Shown here: positions 1-13,345 of the stretch, in pieces | How positions within the stretch are numbered: position 1 is the stretch's first letter | Layout: each line of letters begins with the position of its first letter | DNA from: Plectrocnemia conspersa | Lineage: Eukaryota > Arthropoda > Insecta > Trichoptera > Polycentropodidae | Direction of reading: 5' to 3' | Length of the DNA stretch: 64,000 nucleotides | Assembly: GCA_009617715.1 (NCBI GenBank) | Contig: VTFK01000509.1 | Coordinates: forward strand, 62,001-126,000 | The notes under the pieces: model-generated | The model's database searches: none | What the model was told of the DNA's origin: nothing | What the model saw: only the letters and a program-made list of their open reading frames with translations | Program-made: the position numbers and the translations under genes

Positions 1-448
1 TAGAAAATTAATTCTTGAAACATAAAACTCAAATTATTAAAAAGCAACTTGATAAAAAAGAAACTTTATAATTTAAATAATTTAAAATAATTAACAAACA
101 TTTATGGTGCACACCTAAAATAAATAAACACCGTTCCACATATTTTTTCAGCTCTACATAGTTATCCACAAAAACATTTCTGTGTTTGGAAAGCTCGTTG
201 AGAAACTAGATGGCTCGTGTAAGAGGAGCGTTCTCAAGCGTTGACGTCCCGGCCGTAGCGGCCAAGAATAAGGGACGTGATTGCGACTCTTTAGGCACTC
301 TAAAGCTCGCAACTGAAAATCACTGAGCATTGACACCGCCCCCTTAGCAACTTTAAAAAGTGCTTCATTGCGTATACGCTATGCTAAGAATGCAATGTAT
401 TGTATCTCAACGCTGCGCTCCTAACAAAAAGGCACTAGAATACAAATA
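1..448. other. Intergenic DNA with a GC-richer repeat patch
   Basis: No coding exon is seen. About 190-310 is GC-richer and resembles the reverse complement of about 10290-10420: both share a GGAGCG core, a GACGT stretch and an AATAAGGG(A/T)CGTGATTG-like block. It is therefore probably a dispersed repeat rather than an exon. The remainder is AT-rich. Confidence 0.4.
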
Positions 449-1680
449 TTAGGAAAAGCGGAAAGTAATGATAATATTTTTTCACATACAAAAAAATTAT
501 TAAAAAAAAATATATATACAATTTTAATTAGTAAAATAATTTCCATTGTTTTCTATTACTTTTCTCCAACGATCAGGCAGCTTTTTAATCTCTTTTCTAT
601 AGAACTCTGCAGGTTTTTCGTTAAAGAATGATTCTATGTGATTTTCGATACTGTCAAATAAATTTAAAAAAATATTTTTAATGGAATGCTCTAAAGATCT
701 GAAAAAATTGTAGTCAGAGGGTGCGATATCGGGGAAATATGGGGGATGCTGTAAAACTTCAAAATCATGCTCCCTGATTTTTTCCTGCGTGATCCGTGCC
801 GCGTGTGGTCTGGCATTGTCGTGCTGCAAAATTCGCCTTTGATTGTTGACCAAAACTAAACGTTTTTTCAACAGCAGCGCTTTCATTCTGACTAATTGAC
901 CACAGTTTACCTCTGCAGTAATTGTTTGACCAGGTTTTAATAACTCATAATGGACGACGCCAATCATGTCCCACCAAACACAAAGGAGGACCTTTTTTAA
1001 GGTCAATGAGGGTTTAGGGGTAGGTATGGGTACTTCGTTTTTCGAAAGCCATTGCTTTTTTTCTTTGGATTGTTGTATAGGATCCACTTCTCATCACTTA
1101 TAACGATCCTTTTCAGAAATGATGCCGTTTCGTGCCACGACAATAGATGGTAATTCGCTGCTCAATGGCCGTTTGTGAAAGTTCGTGCGGTACCCAAATT
1201 CCTTGCCTGTGTTTTTTTCCAATGCGCTCGAGATGGTCTTTAACGGTCGTCCAAGGGTAGCCAAGCTCTTCTGACAATTCTTTGATGGTTTTTCGGGGAT
1301 CCGCTTCCACTGCTGATTTTAACACGTCATCGTCTAATTTTGTAGGTCTTCCTGATTTGGGGGCATTTTTCAACCCCTATTACCACTTTTAAATTTTCTA
1401 AACCACCTGTAACATTTTTGAAGATGCAATACGTCTCCATAAATTTCACAGATGATCTGAGTGGCTTCTTTTGCTTTCTTTCCTTGATCGAACAAAAATA
1501 GCATATAATAACGCTCCTCGATTTCTAGCCTTGACATTTTTTTATATAGGGTAAAAAAAACCTTTTGAGTATTAACAAAAGTAGACTAACAGAACTACAA
1601 AATAAGATCAAATCTTACGTGTTAACTCGACGACAGCCGGCGCCAAACTAATTTTAAAATCTTACTTTCCGCTTTCCCAA
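449..1680 (-). mobile_element. mariner (DD34D) DNA transposon, full-length but decayed
   Basis: The element is 1232 bp, close to the usual 1.3 kb of mariner. Its ends are inverted repeats of about 20 bp: TTAGGAAAAGCGGAAAGTAA on the left, and the reverse complement of the right end reads TTGGGAAAGCGGAAAGTAAG. Both ends are flanked by TA (447-448 and 1681-1682), the target duplication expected of Tc1/mariner. The transposase lies inside on the minus strand and is broken by frameshifts. On its right it abuts a reverse-transcriptase remnant (1683-2335), so it probably inserted into or beside an older retrotransposon. Confidence 0.93.
524..1537 (-). pseudogene. mariner transposase, frameshifted
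   Basis: The reading begins with an ATG at 1535-1537 (MSRLEIEERYYM), about 338 codons from the end, a normal mariner length. The N-terminal part has the paired helix-turn-helix region, with an SGRP-T linker and a WVPHELS motif near 1180-1200. The catalytic domain at 524-1087 keeps all three acidic positions: the WWD motif, HDNARPH, and APSDY with exactly 34 residues between the last two Asp, hence DD34D. At least two frame changes are needed, between about 1375 and 1400 and near 1090-1115. It is read as a dead transposase copy, not a host gene. Confidence 0.92.
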
Positions 1681-1682
1681 TA

Positions 1683-2335
1683 CATATATCCGTACTCCCT
1701 CAAAAAAAATCTCTTTAACAACAGGGAGCACTTCGCTTTACTCAGATTTAAATACAGAACGCAAATCACAAATAAATTATTTAAGTGACACGCTCTCTGC
1801 ATATTGAAGCCGAGCATCCTTGACGCATTTACGCTAATTTTTGCGATGTGCATTGAAAATATTAAGCCCTGCTTAAACATCAAAGTATTTCTGCTTAAAA
1901 TACCTCCGCCTAAGCTGAAATTGTCGCCTTGCAAGAGGATTTGTAAAATGTGACAACGTGACAGATGAAAGGTATTCGATTGTCTATCGACTACTTCCTC
2001 AACGTCCTCAAAATTTTCTGTAAAGAGAGTAAATATAAATTTGTGCGAATATTCTAAAACACTTTCAGGTAATCAGCATATAATAAATATTTCGAATTAA
2101 TAATTTCCGCATATATGTCGTTAAAACAGAGTAATAAAAGCAAAGGACTCAGATTGAATCCTTGTGTGAAATTCAACAAAGCTGCATTTGCCGAAGCTCA
2201 TATACTGACGGCAACGACATAAGTAACTCGAAAAAAGCTAAACTTTCGAAGAAGTTGTTTACGACAAACTTTGTTGATACTTTTTGAAAGTCAATAGAGA
2301 GTACATTGACTTAGATTTTAAAATCGAGGGATTTT
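1683..2335 (-). mobile_element. Non-LTR retrotransposon reverse-transcriptase remnant
   Basis: Minus-strand frames contain, in order, a degraded DFQK-type box near 2285, a QGFNLSPLLLLLCFNDI-like block near 2120-2150 (family form GVPQGSxLGPLLFLLFINDI), a LLYADY box near 2070-2080 (family YADD) and downstream a SRMLGF motif near 1805-1825. The order is that of a jockey/CR1-type RT. Several frameshifts and stops are present. The 3' part is missing; the mariner element begins at 1680. Confidence 0.75.
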
Positions 2336-3934
2336 AAAAAGTACAAGAGGTTAGCAAAGTGAACGTTATTTTTTAGTATTTTTTTACCATTTAATCAAAA
2401 AATAACAAAATTACAATACCGGTATTACTTGTTTTTTTCTCGTAATACCAGTTTTGAAAACCCTAGTATTTTTTCAATTCCATCACAGCATTCCTTCGTG
2501 AAATAAATAAAAATATATAATATAGAAATAATACTACCAACTTTATAATCTAATCACAGTCCGTTTTTGAAAAAAAAATCAATCTGCAAAAATCTATAAA
2601 AATATACATAATAAAATATAGAGAAAATTAAATGATATACAGAAAAGTCTCTGATTGAATAGTTTATTTAAAATAATTAAATATGTACATTATAATTTAA
2701 TAAATATATCACAAATCTGCAATTAAAATTTATTTTTAGAGTTAAGCAAAAGTGTTTCTAAAGCACTTTGATAAATCACAAAGGATTAGCGTATAAAGTA
2801 TTTTTAGAAGTACCTGAATGAAAGGAAGATTGTTTAAAAGCTTTTTATTTTTAAATCATGAAATATACATAAATAGACAGACGGATAAATGATCATAAAT
2901 TATAAATTAAAATATTATGATATTTTTTTTTATATACTGCTGATGTTCATATTATATTGTATATGTGTTTAGTGTATAAAAAATAAGTAATTTAGCTTAA
3001 TAAATTAATTAAATTAATGAATAAACTAAACATGGTTAAACATGCGAGCGGTACTCAAATTATTTTTTATTAGAATTTATTATAATAAAAATAATAATGC
3101 CAGTATTGTCTGTTTTGCTATTGAAAATTCTGGTAATATTGCAATTAGGGGCTAAACAAGATTTGAAATTTTTGTATCGCGACTTCACTGTTGAAGAATA
3201 AATCAATGCTGATTTTAGTTTAGAATTTTATAGGGCTAAATCATACGATCTTATCCTTTAATATAAAAATTGATTGGCATTATTAAAAATTAAATGCTTA
3301 TCCCAATTCGGTCCTGCCACTTACTGGTAAAGAGCTCGGGTTCAAGGTGCGACTGTAAATAAGCTGACCCCCGGCAAGTGGCCGCAGAAATTCTTCATTC
3401 CCGGCGCTAATTCAGCCGGCTGATAACGCTGATAAGTCATTTACATATATATGTGTGCGATTTGCATTTAAACGTTTTGTCGTTTCGCCGAAAATTAGGC
3501 CGCCCGACAATTTAAGGCACGCTCGAAGGCTTATCGCGCGATTGTGTTATACTACGTGTAACTTTTTCCTGGACTGGATTAGATTTAACCGGGAAACCGA
3601 TAGCATATAACCGGTGTTTCAGCCCCTTTGAGCAGATTTTATTAATTGTACTCAGAAATGACGTTAACGCTTCTACACTTCCTCTTTCGTTAACAGATAA
3701 AAAAAGATTGTTTTATTACTATTTTTAAACATACTATATAATGTAAATATGAGCAGAACATACTTCTAAAAAATATGTAATAAATCATGATGGAGCTTTT
3801 ATGAAAAGTCAACTAAGAGACGCTTGATATAAAATAAAACAGTTTATAAAAGATGGTAATAACAAACAAAGATGTTTTGTTGTTTTTTTAGATAATGTTA
3901 ATACTTGATGTATATCAATATTAAACGTTCAATA
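2336..3934. other. AT-rich intergenic DNA
   Basis: No exon is seen. A GC-richer stretch at about 3300-3620 has several CpGs and no long frame; it could be regulatory DNA or an old repeat. The rest is low-complexity A/T runs. Confidence 0.4.
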
Positions 3935-4130
3935 ATGTACATAAATTTAATACTAGAAATAGAGACAATTAAAAGACAGTTAGTTATAAGAAAATGTACG
4001 GAGGTGTGAATTTGTATAATAATATTTTTAAAAATTAATAATAATAATAAAAAAAATTAAAATAATAAAATATTTTTTTATAAGTGTATAAACAATTATC
4101 TATATTAGTTAAATAAATTATTAAAATAAA
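3935..4130 (+). mobile_element. 3' tail of a non-LTR retrotransposon
   Basis: It shares a recognisable 3' tail with 13135-13345, 60299-60520 and (inverted) 45030-45560. Shared blocks are ACTAGAAATAGAGACAATT, TAAGAAAATG near 3990, GTACGGAGGTGTGAATTTG near 3997-4015 and GTGTATAAACAATTA near 4084-4098. In the longer copies this tail follows the C-terminal coding end of an RT protein, so this copy is a severely 5'-truncated insertion. Confidence 0.65.
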
Positions 4131-4139
4131 TAATAGATA

Positions 4140-4640
4140 TTAACTTACGGGTATTTAAACGACTCCGTCGTTTTTCAACGGATACGATGCTATTATAGTA
4201 ATATTTCACGTAGAAATAGTATTTTCGCTGAAAGCCATAAATTTCCGAAACACATCACCCGCAATCGGAATAGATCCGTCATCTGTCGAACATATATAAC
4301 GCATAATCACCAAACGACAAAAACGGAGAGCGCCGATTTTATCCGCAGATGATTGATGAATTGCAAATATTTGATTTCGCGATTTGGCAATTATAATATT
4401 TATCGCGTCCCACTGTCACTATTTGCCGTGACGAAAAAAATGATATAGTACAGCGATATATTATCGTCCGCGTTGAAACATTGTAATATCGCTTATAAAT
4501 TATTAATGAGGTTACCGCTTTAAATCCATGCTCCAAACTGAAGTGTACATTTCGTATGAATAACCATGAAATGTGAAAATATTTGGACGGATCGTGCATT
4601 ATCGAATTGACGCGACCCAATCAAAAATTCAACGAAATCA
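4140..4640. other. GC-richer noncoding island, possible regulatory element
   Basis: About 500 bp has clearly higher GC and CpG content than its surroundings and shows no repeat matches elsewhere in the window. It contains TGATTGATGA near 4347 and CCATAAATTT near 4236, which resemble Hox/Exd and Hox-type sites. A 93-codon minus-strand frame here has no recognisable domain. I infer conserved noncoding DNA from composition only. Confidence 0.3.
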
Positions 4641-5817
4641 ATTCTGTAAATTTGTGTACCGGCCCTGTCAAATTCAATCTAAAGAATTTATTTGCATATT
4701 TATACAACTAACATAAATTGATTTATTGCTTTTTAATTAGTACAATAATTCCAGCTAAATATAAATTATATGCACTTAAATAATTTTAAAATTTATTGTA
4801 TTAAAATATGTTCTATTTCATTAGACGGCGTATTAAGCACATTGTGAGTAACATCAATAGGCAATTTAATAGAAAAGCAAAAGATTTTCTCTAGCATTAC
4901 CCAATGGTACTAAAATTTTTTGACCCTCACGCCCTTGTTAAATCCAAGTTTTCCCAAGTCATTATATTTTAAATTAAAACAAGTGCGTTTTGCGTATTAG
5001 CGAATATGTTGTATAAAATGTTGAGTAAAAATAGTAACAGTAAATATACTCTTTTGTACCGTATTGAATTGAAAATTAAATATAATTGTAATAGCAGCGC
5101 ATCTATAATATAACAAACTTCGTACATTTTAATTTTATGCTTTTAATAACACAATATATTAAAAAAAAAATCATTACATGGAATACATAAAACAAATCTT
5201 GCTAAATAATAATTATTATTATTGCTTTTTAAGACTAAGTGGTTAATCTTGTAAATATTGATATTGCACAAATAATACATGTACAGCAACTTTAAAAATT
5301 TTAATCAGTATCAGACGGCAGTCTCGACTGCAAAAAGTCCAGATACAATCGCTATCCTAAGGTCCTTAAAAAATGTTTTCACACTACTCGAATAAGTGAG
5401 TGTATGTGTCTGGTCTAAGTTCTTTCGGAATTTTTTTATGTTTTCTACGAGCTTTGAGGTACGGGCAAAAAGTTTATTTAAACCAATACAGCCAATAAAA
5501 AACGCCCACATAACGTTGCGTGTGTATTTATATAAAAGTCAAATGTCTAGTAGCTTAACTATTTTTTATGTAAATAAACGATACGTCACTTTAATGTCAT
5601 AGAATTATTTAATTGTGACAAAGTAAGTTTTTATAAGGTTGCTTGAAACGTCCGTTGTTTATGTTTATTTTTGCTTGTACAATATTATTGCTGATAAAAT
5701 AAATAAAATATCGTTAGCTATTTTAATGCAATATAGTATTTATAATGCCTTAACGTAACGTTACGCAGAGCTAATAAAAAATTATTTAAATGTAATTATG
5801 TGTAATTTAAATACATA
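4641..5817. other. AT-rich intergenic DNA
   Basis: Two opposed short frames at about 5311-5602 overlap and have no recognisable domain. I see no gene or repeat boundary in this stretch. Confidence 0.4.
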
Positions 5818-5819
5818 TA

Positions 5820-6859
5820 CAGGCGGCCCTCGACTTTTGAACGCTATTTCGCACATTTAAAAAAAAAACATTTTTTTAAATTATTTTTTTTTTTTTTTTA
5901 ATTAAATAAAATATAAACATGAGTGAGAAACGGAAAAACTTGTGTCGATACGAACAAATATGATAGCGGTGAATCTTTTGCTTTAATTGGACGTTCGTAT
6001 GATACAAACAAGTCTACGATATGTTCAATTTTGCAAAATAAAAATATAATTAAGAAATACGTTCAAAATTGTGGAAAATAAAGATATATTTCCACAATCT
6101 TTAAAGATATGTTTCCAAAAAAACACAACAAAAAAAAAACATGGATGAAATGGAAAAACTTTGTCATCGTGGATCGATGACCAACATCAAAAAGATGTCC
6201 CTCTGAGTATTTTAATTATTCAAGCAAAAGCTCTTAGTTTGCACAAAGATTGGAAGGATAGATTAAAAATAGATTTTAACACGGTTTTTCAAGCAAGTAA
6301 CGGTTGATTTTACAATTTTAAAATGAGGTATTCTATTCATAATATTAAATTTACTGGAGAATCGGCTGATGCGGATAAAGATGCTGCAAAATAATTTATT
6401 TCCTAATTATCCAAAATTATTAAAGATGGAGAATATTCCTCTAGCCAAATATTTATTGTAGATGAGACAGCTTTATTTTGGAAATTTTTTAACAATGAAA
6501 AATATTAATGAAGCCTTGACGCACCTTGACAATTTTTTAAATATTATGGAAGATTGTGATCCCAATGGAGAACGCATATCTCAAGTGCGTAGGGCGATCA
6601 ATAAAAACATAGCATGTTATAAAATACTATATAAAAAAAAGAAAAAGAATAGTGGAAAACCGAACTCTTGATAACTTTTCAAAGGAAACACCCGCAAACC
6701 ACACTTAAAAACGCATCTTAAACATATTATACTTACTTGATAAATAAATATCTTAAAATACACACAATTTCAATTTTTTTACTTCCCTCGACTTTCGTAC
6801 ATTCAACATTCGCACACATTTTCAGGAACCAATTATGTGCGAAAGTCGAGGGCCGCCTG
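5820..6859 (+). mobile_element. Tigger/pogo-type DNA transposon, decayed
   Basis: The 1040-bp element has inverted ends (CAGGCGGCCCTCGACTTT) and a TA on each side (5818-5819 and 6860-6861), as expected for pogo/Tigger. Plus-strand fragments encode a CENP-B-type N-terminus (SFALIGRSYDTNKSTICSIL near 5965-6025), a second HTH domain (QAKALSLHKDW near 6222, FQASNG near 6290) and the start of the catalytic core (IFIVDETALFWK near 6452-6485). Stops and frameshifts interrupt them, and most of the catalytic domain is deleted. A shorter relative lies at 48324-48737. Confidence 0.88.
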
Positions 6860-6861
6860 TA

Positions 6862-8090
6862 TCTGTTTTTAAACATTTCATTCATTATCGCCATTATAAA
6901 ATTATTGTTATAAGTTATAAAAATACGCTACGTTAGTTGACGTTTTCCTGCCTTCGAGTTTTCATTAATTTACATAAATAAATAAATTACATAGATTGTA
7001 AATATAGAATAACTGTACATCTTTCAGAAATCAACACGGAAACTTTCACAGAACAGCGTCGAGTGGATTCTCGGAACAAAATATTTTTGCTGAAGTAATT
7101 GTTATACCGCGGGAATTTTCATTGTTTACGACACCTGCTGCTCGAAACTGATTACGTTTTCGTGCTTGATATAAATATAATAAATACGAGTATAAACAAT
7201 TAATGGTTCAAATTTCTTACGTGACACTAAAAATATTAACGCTTTTGAATACAACAAACAAACACAATGCAGACAAAAGTATTCATTCAATTAAACCGAG
7301 TAAAGATAATTTATTTATTGTATAAATAAATATATAATAAAAAATGCCTTTCATTTGTTTATGAATAAAATAAAATGAATTTAAAAAAAAACTTTTGACC
7401 ATAAAATAATGTTTTCGAATAAAAATAGATTATTTAAAAATACGTTTCGTTATTTACTACAAAACTATTTTTGCACGAAAGTAAATTAATTAAAGCAAGC
7501 ACTTTAAACGTCATATGAATATTGGACAGTGAATGTAAACAGATGGAAGTGCGCAAATTGAAAGTCTGTTTTTATGTTGTTTTATATGAGCATATAAATT
7601 AATAAAAAATATAATCAATAATATAAAATAAAATACATAGTTAAAATTATATAATTATGTTCTTGGATTTAATTTTTTTACGTCATAAAATTTTAATTAA
7701 AATACTACAATTTATTGGAAAAAAATATTTTACACTAAGAAAAATATACATAAAATACAATGGTCGTTGTTAAAGAATTATATAATTGTCTAATAGAAAG
7801 CAACCAGTGCACAAAGATAAAACCAAACCAAAATAAATGTGTAAAAAAAATTATTTATTTTAATTTTTTTATTCAATCAAAATTATTTTTAACCTCTCAA
7901 CTTTTTTCTTGAGGATCTTTTAAACAAAATTAAATTTGTTTACATAACATTTTTAATAGATATTTATTTTAATTTGAAATTGATTTAAATTTCTATTTTG
8001 CTTTTTTCTTGATTTTTACAAGGTTAATCTTAAAAAAATAAATAGCCGCCATTTTTAAATAAGATAACGGATTAGTTGAACCAAAAAAAA
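6862..8090. other. AT-rich intergenic DNA
   Basis: No exon, RNA gene or repeat boundary is seen. The stretch is made of A/T runs with a few CpGs near 7020-7180. Confidence 0.4.
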
Positions 8091-8094
8091 TAAT

Positions 8095-8500
8095 TTGACA
8101 GTTGCGAAACGCCATTTGCTGTTAAAACTCAAATCTAACCTAATGAAAGTTCTAAAACTAATTATAGTTTTAAACTTTTTATTAGATTAATTCCAAAATA
8201 CAAACTAAGCCAACTCATCTTTCAGGGGAAAACAAGTGGAAGAATAAATAAATAAGACAGACATCGCCTCTCACATATTGCTTTATAGTTATTCTGTATT
8301 TCGATACTACTATGTTTTAAAAATATTATTGCTATCCTTAACGATATTACTATAGACTTCTTACATAAAAGGGCTGATCAAAGTATATTCCAACCGAATT
8401 TTGATCAACAGTAGAGCGCAAAAACACTTCTCAGAATGCAAAAATTCACGTCAAAAGCAATAAAATTGTATCGACGTTGTCGCAGTATGAACCAAGGATC
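8095..8500 (+). repeat. Composite repeat, partial copy (3' half)
   Basis: It starts with TTTGACAGTTGCGAAACG and runs through CTAATGAAAGTTCTAAAACT, a short palindrome around the AAAGTTCTAAAACT unit, and AAAAATTCACGTCAAAAGCA. It ends in a degenerate copy of the GTCGCAGT segment that forms one arm of the fold-back in fuller copies (14838-15775, 29715-30700, 51945-53395). The 5' half of the repeat is absent. Confidence 0.75.
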
Positions 8501-8504
8501 TAAG

Positions 8505-10115
8505 TCTCCGTTTCGTATCGATTGAGTAACGATAATGATCGATAGCGACAACGATAATTTTTCATTTTCGATTATCGTTCGATATCGTTAATGAACGATA
8601 ATGAATTTTTATATTATCGATCTCTAACGATAATGAACGATATTATTGTTTGTTTAAGCGATATTTGGCGGGAAAGTATAAAATAAAATAATGGTAACCA
8701 ATGGCGCACGAAATTATGCGCCCTTTGACTTCACGTTTATGGCTGAATTAGTCCTGGTATTAGAAAAATTTAGAGATGTGAGTGAGGGACTTTCTGCTGA
8801 TGAAAAATATTCGCATTTCTCTTATCTTGGAAAAGTGCTCGCTGCTGATCTAACACAATAACTCACGAAAGAATTCATCACTGAATCTCAGAGACAAATG
8901 GAACGAGTTTTGCCTAAAACCTAGTACTGAAGAGCACCATGTACGTATGGCCAATCAACTTTACACGTATTATAAGGGATTACCTCTTATTCAGTTAAAC
9001 AAGGAAGAGTCCACTCTAAGAAGATTTCTTGACCCACATCCATCGCCTCAAGAGGTTGAACAGGAAACTCCAACAAGGCAGCATACCGGACTGGCATCAA
9101 CTATTGCCCTCATGGATCAGTTGGTGGCTGTAAAAGCTCAGCATGCGATTCTAAATCGGACAAAATCGGCAGTGGAAAAATAGTGGGACTCCTTCAAGAT
9201 TTATCCCGGACCTTCATCTTATAAAATTGATGTATTGACCTGGTGGAAAGACTACAACGGGATCTTCCCATTGTTGGCGGCTGAAGCCAGAAAAGTGAAC
9301 GGGGTTTTTCTGCTAGAAGAAACCTCCTAACATCGCAGAGTATAAGGTTTGACCCGTCAAATGTTGAAAAGATCCTCTACATACAACTGAATTACAGTAG
9401 AGTCCGTATCACTAAATACAACATTGGAATTCCTATTGTTGAAGAATTACCTGTCGGAGAGAGGGATGATGAGGGGAGTGGACAATCATTTTTAACTCCA
9501 AATTCTGGATCCAGTGCAGCAAGTAAGGACTCCCGCAACACTGTGAATGTGACTCCTAAAAAAGCTCAAGACAGTTACCGAAAAGTTAAAAAAAAGTTGC
9601 AAAGAATTGTTTATGCTCCAGATTCAGACTCAAAAGATGATGTTGTCAGCATTGGTCCTTCAGAGACTATCAGTGCAAGTTACACAGAATCAGAGGCAGA
9701 TACAGAAACTGATTAAAGACTTATCATGCTGTGAATGCATCAATGCATCTAAAAAGTGATTAAAATAAGATGAATTTTTTGCAATTTTAATATTTGTGAT
9801 TTTTTGCTTTAAAGATAAAGCAATATTTTTATTATTTATTGTTCTGGTCATTTTATTTATAACTGGTAATTTCAGATAATTTTGTAATATTAATAATTTA
9901 TTAAAATTTTATTAACATTTTTTTTTTTATTGCAAACGAACAATATCGTTAATTTTTGAGGTTGTACAAAATTAAACAATATTTATATTAATATCGTTCA
10001 TTATCGATTACACTAACGGTAATATCGATCAAACGATAAATTTCATTTATCGTTATCGATCTAATCGATAATATATTTTTTTATCGTTTCGTTCATTATC
10101 GATTCGCACATTACG
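8505..10115 (+). mobile_element. hAT-type DNA transposon remnant with TATCG-rich ends
   Basis: Both ends (about 8510-8660 and 9940-10110) carry many copies of ATCGATAATGAACGATA-like motifs in both orientations, typical of transposase-binding subterminal repeats. Between them the plus strand encodes broken pieces of a hAT transposase: VLEKFRDVSEGLSADEKYSH near 8757-8815, an open frame of 78 codons at 8947-9183, then the C-terminal dimerisation region with LTWWKDYNGIFPLLAAEARK near 9235-9295 and RFDPSNVEKILYIQLNYSR near 9345-9405. It ends with an acidic Ser-rich tail closing at TAA 9714-9716. Exact termini and an 8-bp duplication were not resolved. Confidence 0.82.
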
Positions 10116-13100
10116 CTTCTTAGTGGGCTCGTTAACGAGTACTGTACTAAGAATATATTTATAAATATAAAATTAGAAATATATTATGTAATTAATAAAA
10201 TTAACGATATAATGTACTTTTTTATTTATTTTCCTTGAGAACTATTGTGGGGAATGCGGTAATATAAAACATTTTTAACTCAAAAGAGATACGCTGCCCT
10301 AGAGGATCACAATCACGACCCTTATTTTAGTCCGTCGCGACAAGAACGTCAGCGCTCGAAAACGCTCCTTTTACACTAGCAATCCAGCTTTTCAATGAGC
10401 TATGAGGAGCTGGAAAAATGATGCTGTATGCTGTTTATTTATTTTAGATGTGCATCATATTTTTTTTAATATATATTTAACAACTTCGTCCGTCAAATTT
10501 TGTCCAGCTGAGCAGTCACGTTGAATCTCCAAGAGTTAGAATTGATATTTGAGACTATTTGAATATTTTACGATGCAAACGAGTATTATAATGTTTGTTA
10601 TGTGAAATATTGTAGAATTTACGTATTATCCAATGTAACAATTTGTTCGTTTTATCCATCCCGCATGTCCAAAATGCCAGGCGGAGAATATTTCGCAGGT
10701 ACACGAAATACAATACGACAAAACCACGCGTACCACAATTTCATATAATAAAAGCCTTCGGCGTCCATTAATCGAAATTCGGCGCCATCGATGAAAACGC
10801 TCTCGTTATGTACAAAAATGTAAATATTTAATTTGGAATTAATCGCATACACGGTGCGGACCGATACGATTTTTATTTTTATACATCGATGTTTATGATT
10901 TAATTTTGTGTATGCGCGGATGAATATTGAAAATGTTAATTAAAACAGCCTTTTCCGATACGAAACGGACGTTTTGTGAAATTAAACTCGTCTCGATGAA
11001 CATCCAAAGTACTACAGATGGTTTATTTAACATTTTAATATACATAATATGTACATATACATATTTTAAGCGAACATATTAAAAAAATATTTCTATATCT
11101 AAAAGCAAATATTTGCATTTTTTAACAATAATATGTATATAAAACACTGACAAACATTTAAGGACTACAGTCTATTCAATGGCAAAATTTTTTTGTCAAT
11201 TTATGAAATAATAAAAATTCTTGCCGCTATTTAACGGTATTGATTAATTGATTTTTCAGTCAAAATTGTGAGATTTTTAATATATTTGTGTCTCTAAGAA
11301 TCAGAGCTTTGCGACTTACAAACAATAGCGCAGTTATACATTTTCACTGTAAATTCGTACTTTACCAAAAAAATGTCAGTCACACAGAATTAACAAGTTT
11401 CATGGAGATATTTAATAATGAGTCGATCTTAAATAAATACTACTGTACGGAAAATATTTTATGTAGATCTTCTTTACATTGTAATCCTTTGAATATACAT
11501 ATAATTTGATGTAAATAAATTATAACGCATACAATGGCGCGGAGGTTAAAGTTGTAAAGATTCAGAGACCTTTGAAAATATAACGAGACGACTCTCGAGC
11601 GTATCTATTATTCCTTTATGTACATATATGATCACAATTGCAGGGAAAAAAGCTGAAATTGGATCGATGGATGAAAACGACAAACTCACCAGACCGCGAA
11701 CAAGTCGAATGATATGTTTGTTTAGAGCTCATAAACACTTTTCGATCAAATGCATTTTTCTCTTCAAGCAAGTTCGCTTTTACTGCCAGTGATAAACGAT
11801 AAATGAAAATAAAACTAGCATCATAACCTAAACAATTACATTACAAACACAATATTTTTTTTACTTTTCTTTACTACAATTACTTTTATATAATAATACA
11901 TATAAGTCATTTATTATTCCTATATAAATATAAAAAAATATGAAAAGTCTGTGTTTGTCGAATTCTACGTTCGAATTTCATATCATGTCATTCAAACGTT
12001 AAGTTGTGACAGTTGAAAAATTCATTCAGGATTTCGTTAGTTTTGATTGAAAGCAAATATATGGTCTATATTTTCGATAGCGGAAATATGTATATTGATA
12101 TACAAAAAAATAAACAATAAATTATGTAAGTGATTCTAATGTAACAGTTTTAAATATTAAGAGTTTAATAAACGTATCATGATTCAAAAAGAAACATTTT
12201 TTAGTTAATTAATATTATAGTTTCATAGTTTCGTAAATTATTAAATTTTCCTCTGGTGTGATTTTAAGTCAAACAATGTTTTGGTAACCATACAAAAATA
12301 ATTTATATTAAATTACATAGTTAACAGAGAGAGTCTCATAAAACACTACAAGAATATAAATTAGAACCACAGTATATATGAAGCAATATGTAAAACGAAT
12401 CTAAGCAATGATATATTATTAAGATAAAATTTATATGTAGATGCTATAATATATTTTAGTCAAATAAATAAATCTATGCAATAAATTGTTATTAAGATAC
12501 ACATACGTGATGGATCATTCATACAGTGGTGGTAAAATATCCAAATCGTATCAATACTTGAGTCAGCTCTTGGTGACTCAAAGCTGACGACTAGTCTAAA
12601 CCAAATCTTACGACTAAAATGGAAAGGAAATGTAGATAAATATGCTAAATATTTTTTGGACTGGCTTTTTGCCTGCTACCCTCGACTAATGAAAAGCGCA
12701 AAAACTTTCTCGGTAGTATAAAGTCCGTTTTGTAGATTTTGCTATTTGATCGGTCAAAATAATTTGTATTATGTTATATGACTCGGCTGGCCATGTGTCA
12801 GATCAACATCTAATATCTGTTTTGAAAACATTAATTGCAACAAAAGAAAATTTTAGCGCCATACCGCAATTTTGCGCTTTTATACTATTATACAAATCAA
12901 TCTTTTAATTCTTATGACTTTGATGTCATAAATTATTTATTGCTTAATTTGCGTAATAATATTTTTTATTTTTCTTTGAACTGACAGGCGTAAGCCCAAT
13001 GCGTTACAACATGGTAAATTAAACATGATGAATACCTAGAAGTAAGTAATACTCAGTGACATCTATATTATATTAATAATCATATTTATTTCAATTTATC

Positions 13101-13134
13101 AATGTATAAATAAATTATAAAATAATATGTTATT
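10116..13134. other. Intergenic DNA with one GC-richer island
   Basis: No exon is supported. About 10290-10420 matches, inverted, the patch at 190-310. About 10640-11000 is a non-repetitive, CpG-containing island that may be regulatory. The rest is AT-rich. A segment at about 12980-13075 resembles 13830-13925 in the same orientation (shared GCGTAAGCCCAAT), about 850 bp apart. Confidence 0.35.
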
Positions 13135-13345
13135 AAAGTATTTAAGTACACATTTAATAAAAAAATAAAGACAATTCAAGAATAGTCAGGTATAAGAAAA
13201 TGAGTACGGCCAGGGGAATAATGTACGCAAGTCTGAATTTGTTTAATTATAATATAAATGTAGCGGGTTTCTTCAATAGAATGAAGAAATACCTTCATGC
13301 ATTAAGAAATGTATTATAATATTAAAGTATTTTATGTTTATATTA
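13135..13345 (+). mobile_element. 3' tail of a non-LTR retrotransposon
   Basis: Contains AAAGACAATTCAAGAATAGT, GAGTACGGCCAGGGGAATAA, TAGCGGGTTTCTTCAATAGA and CATTAAGAAATGTATTATAA in the order seen at 60299-60520 and inverted at 45030-45560. This is only the last part of the coding end and the 3' UTR, so it is a truncated insertion. Confidence 0.65.
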
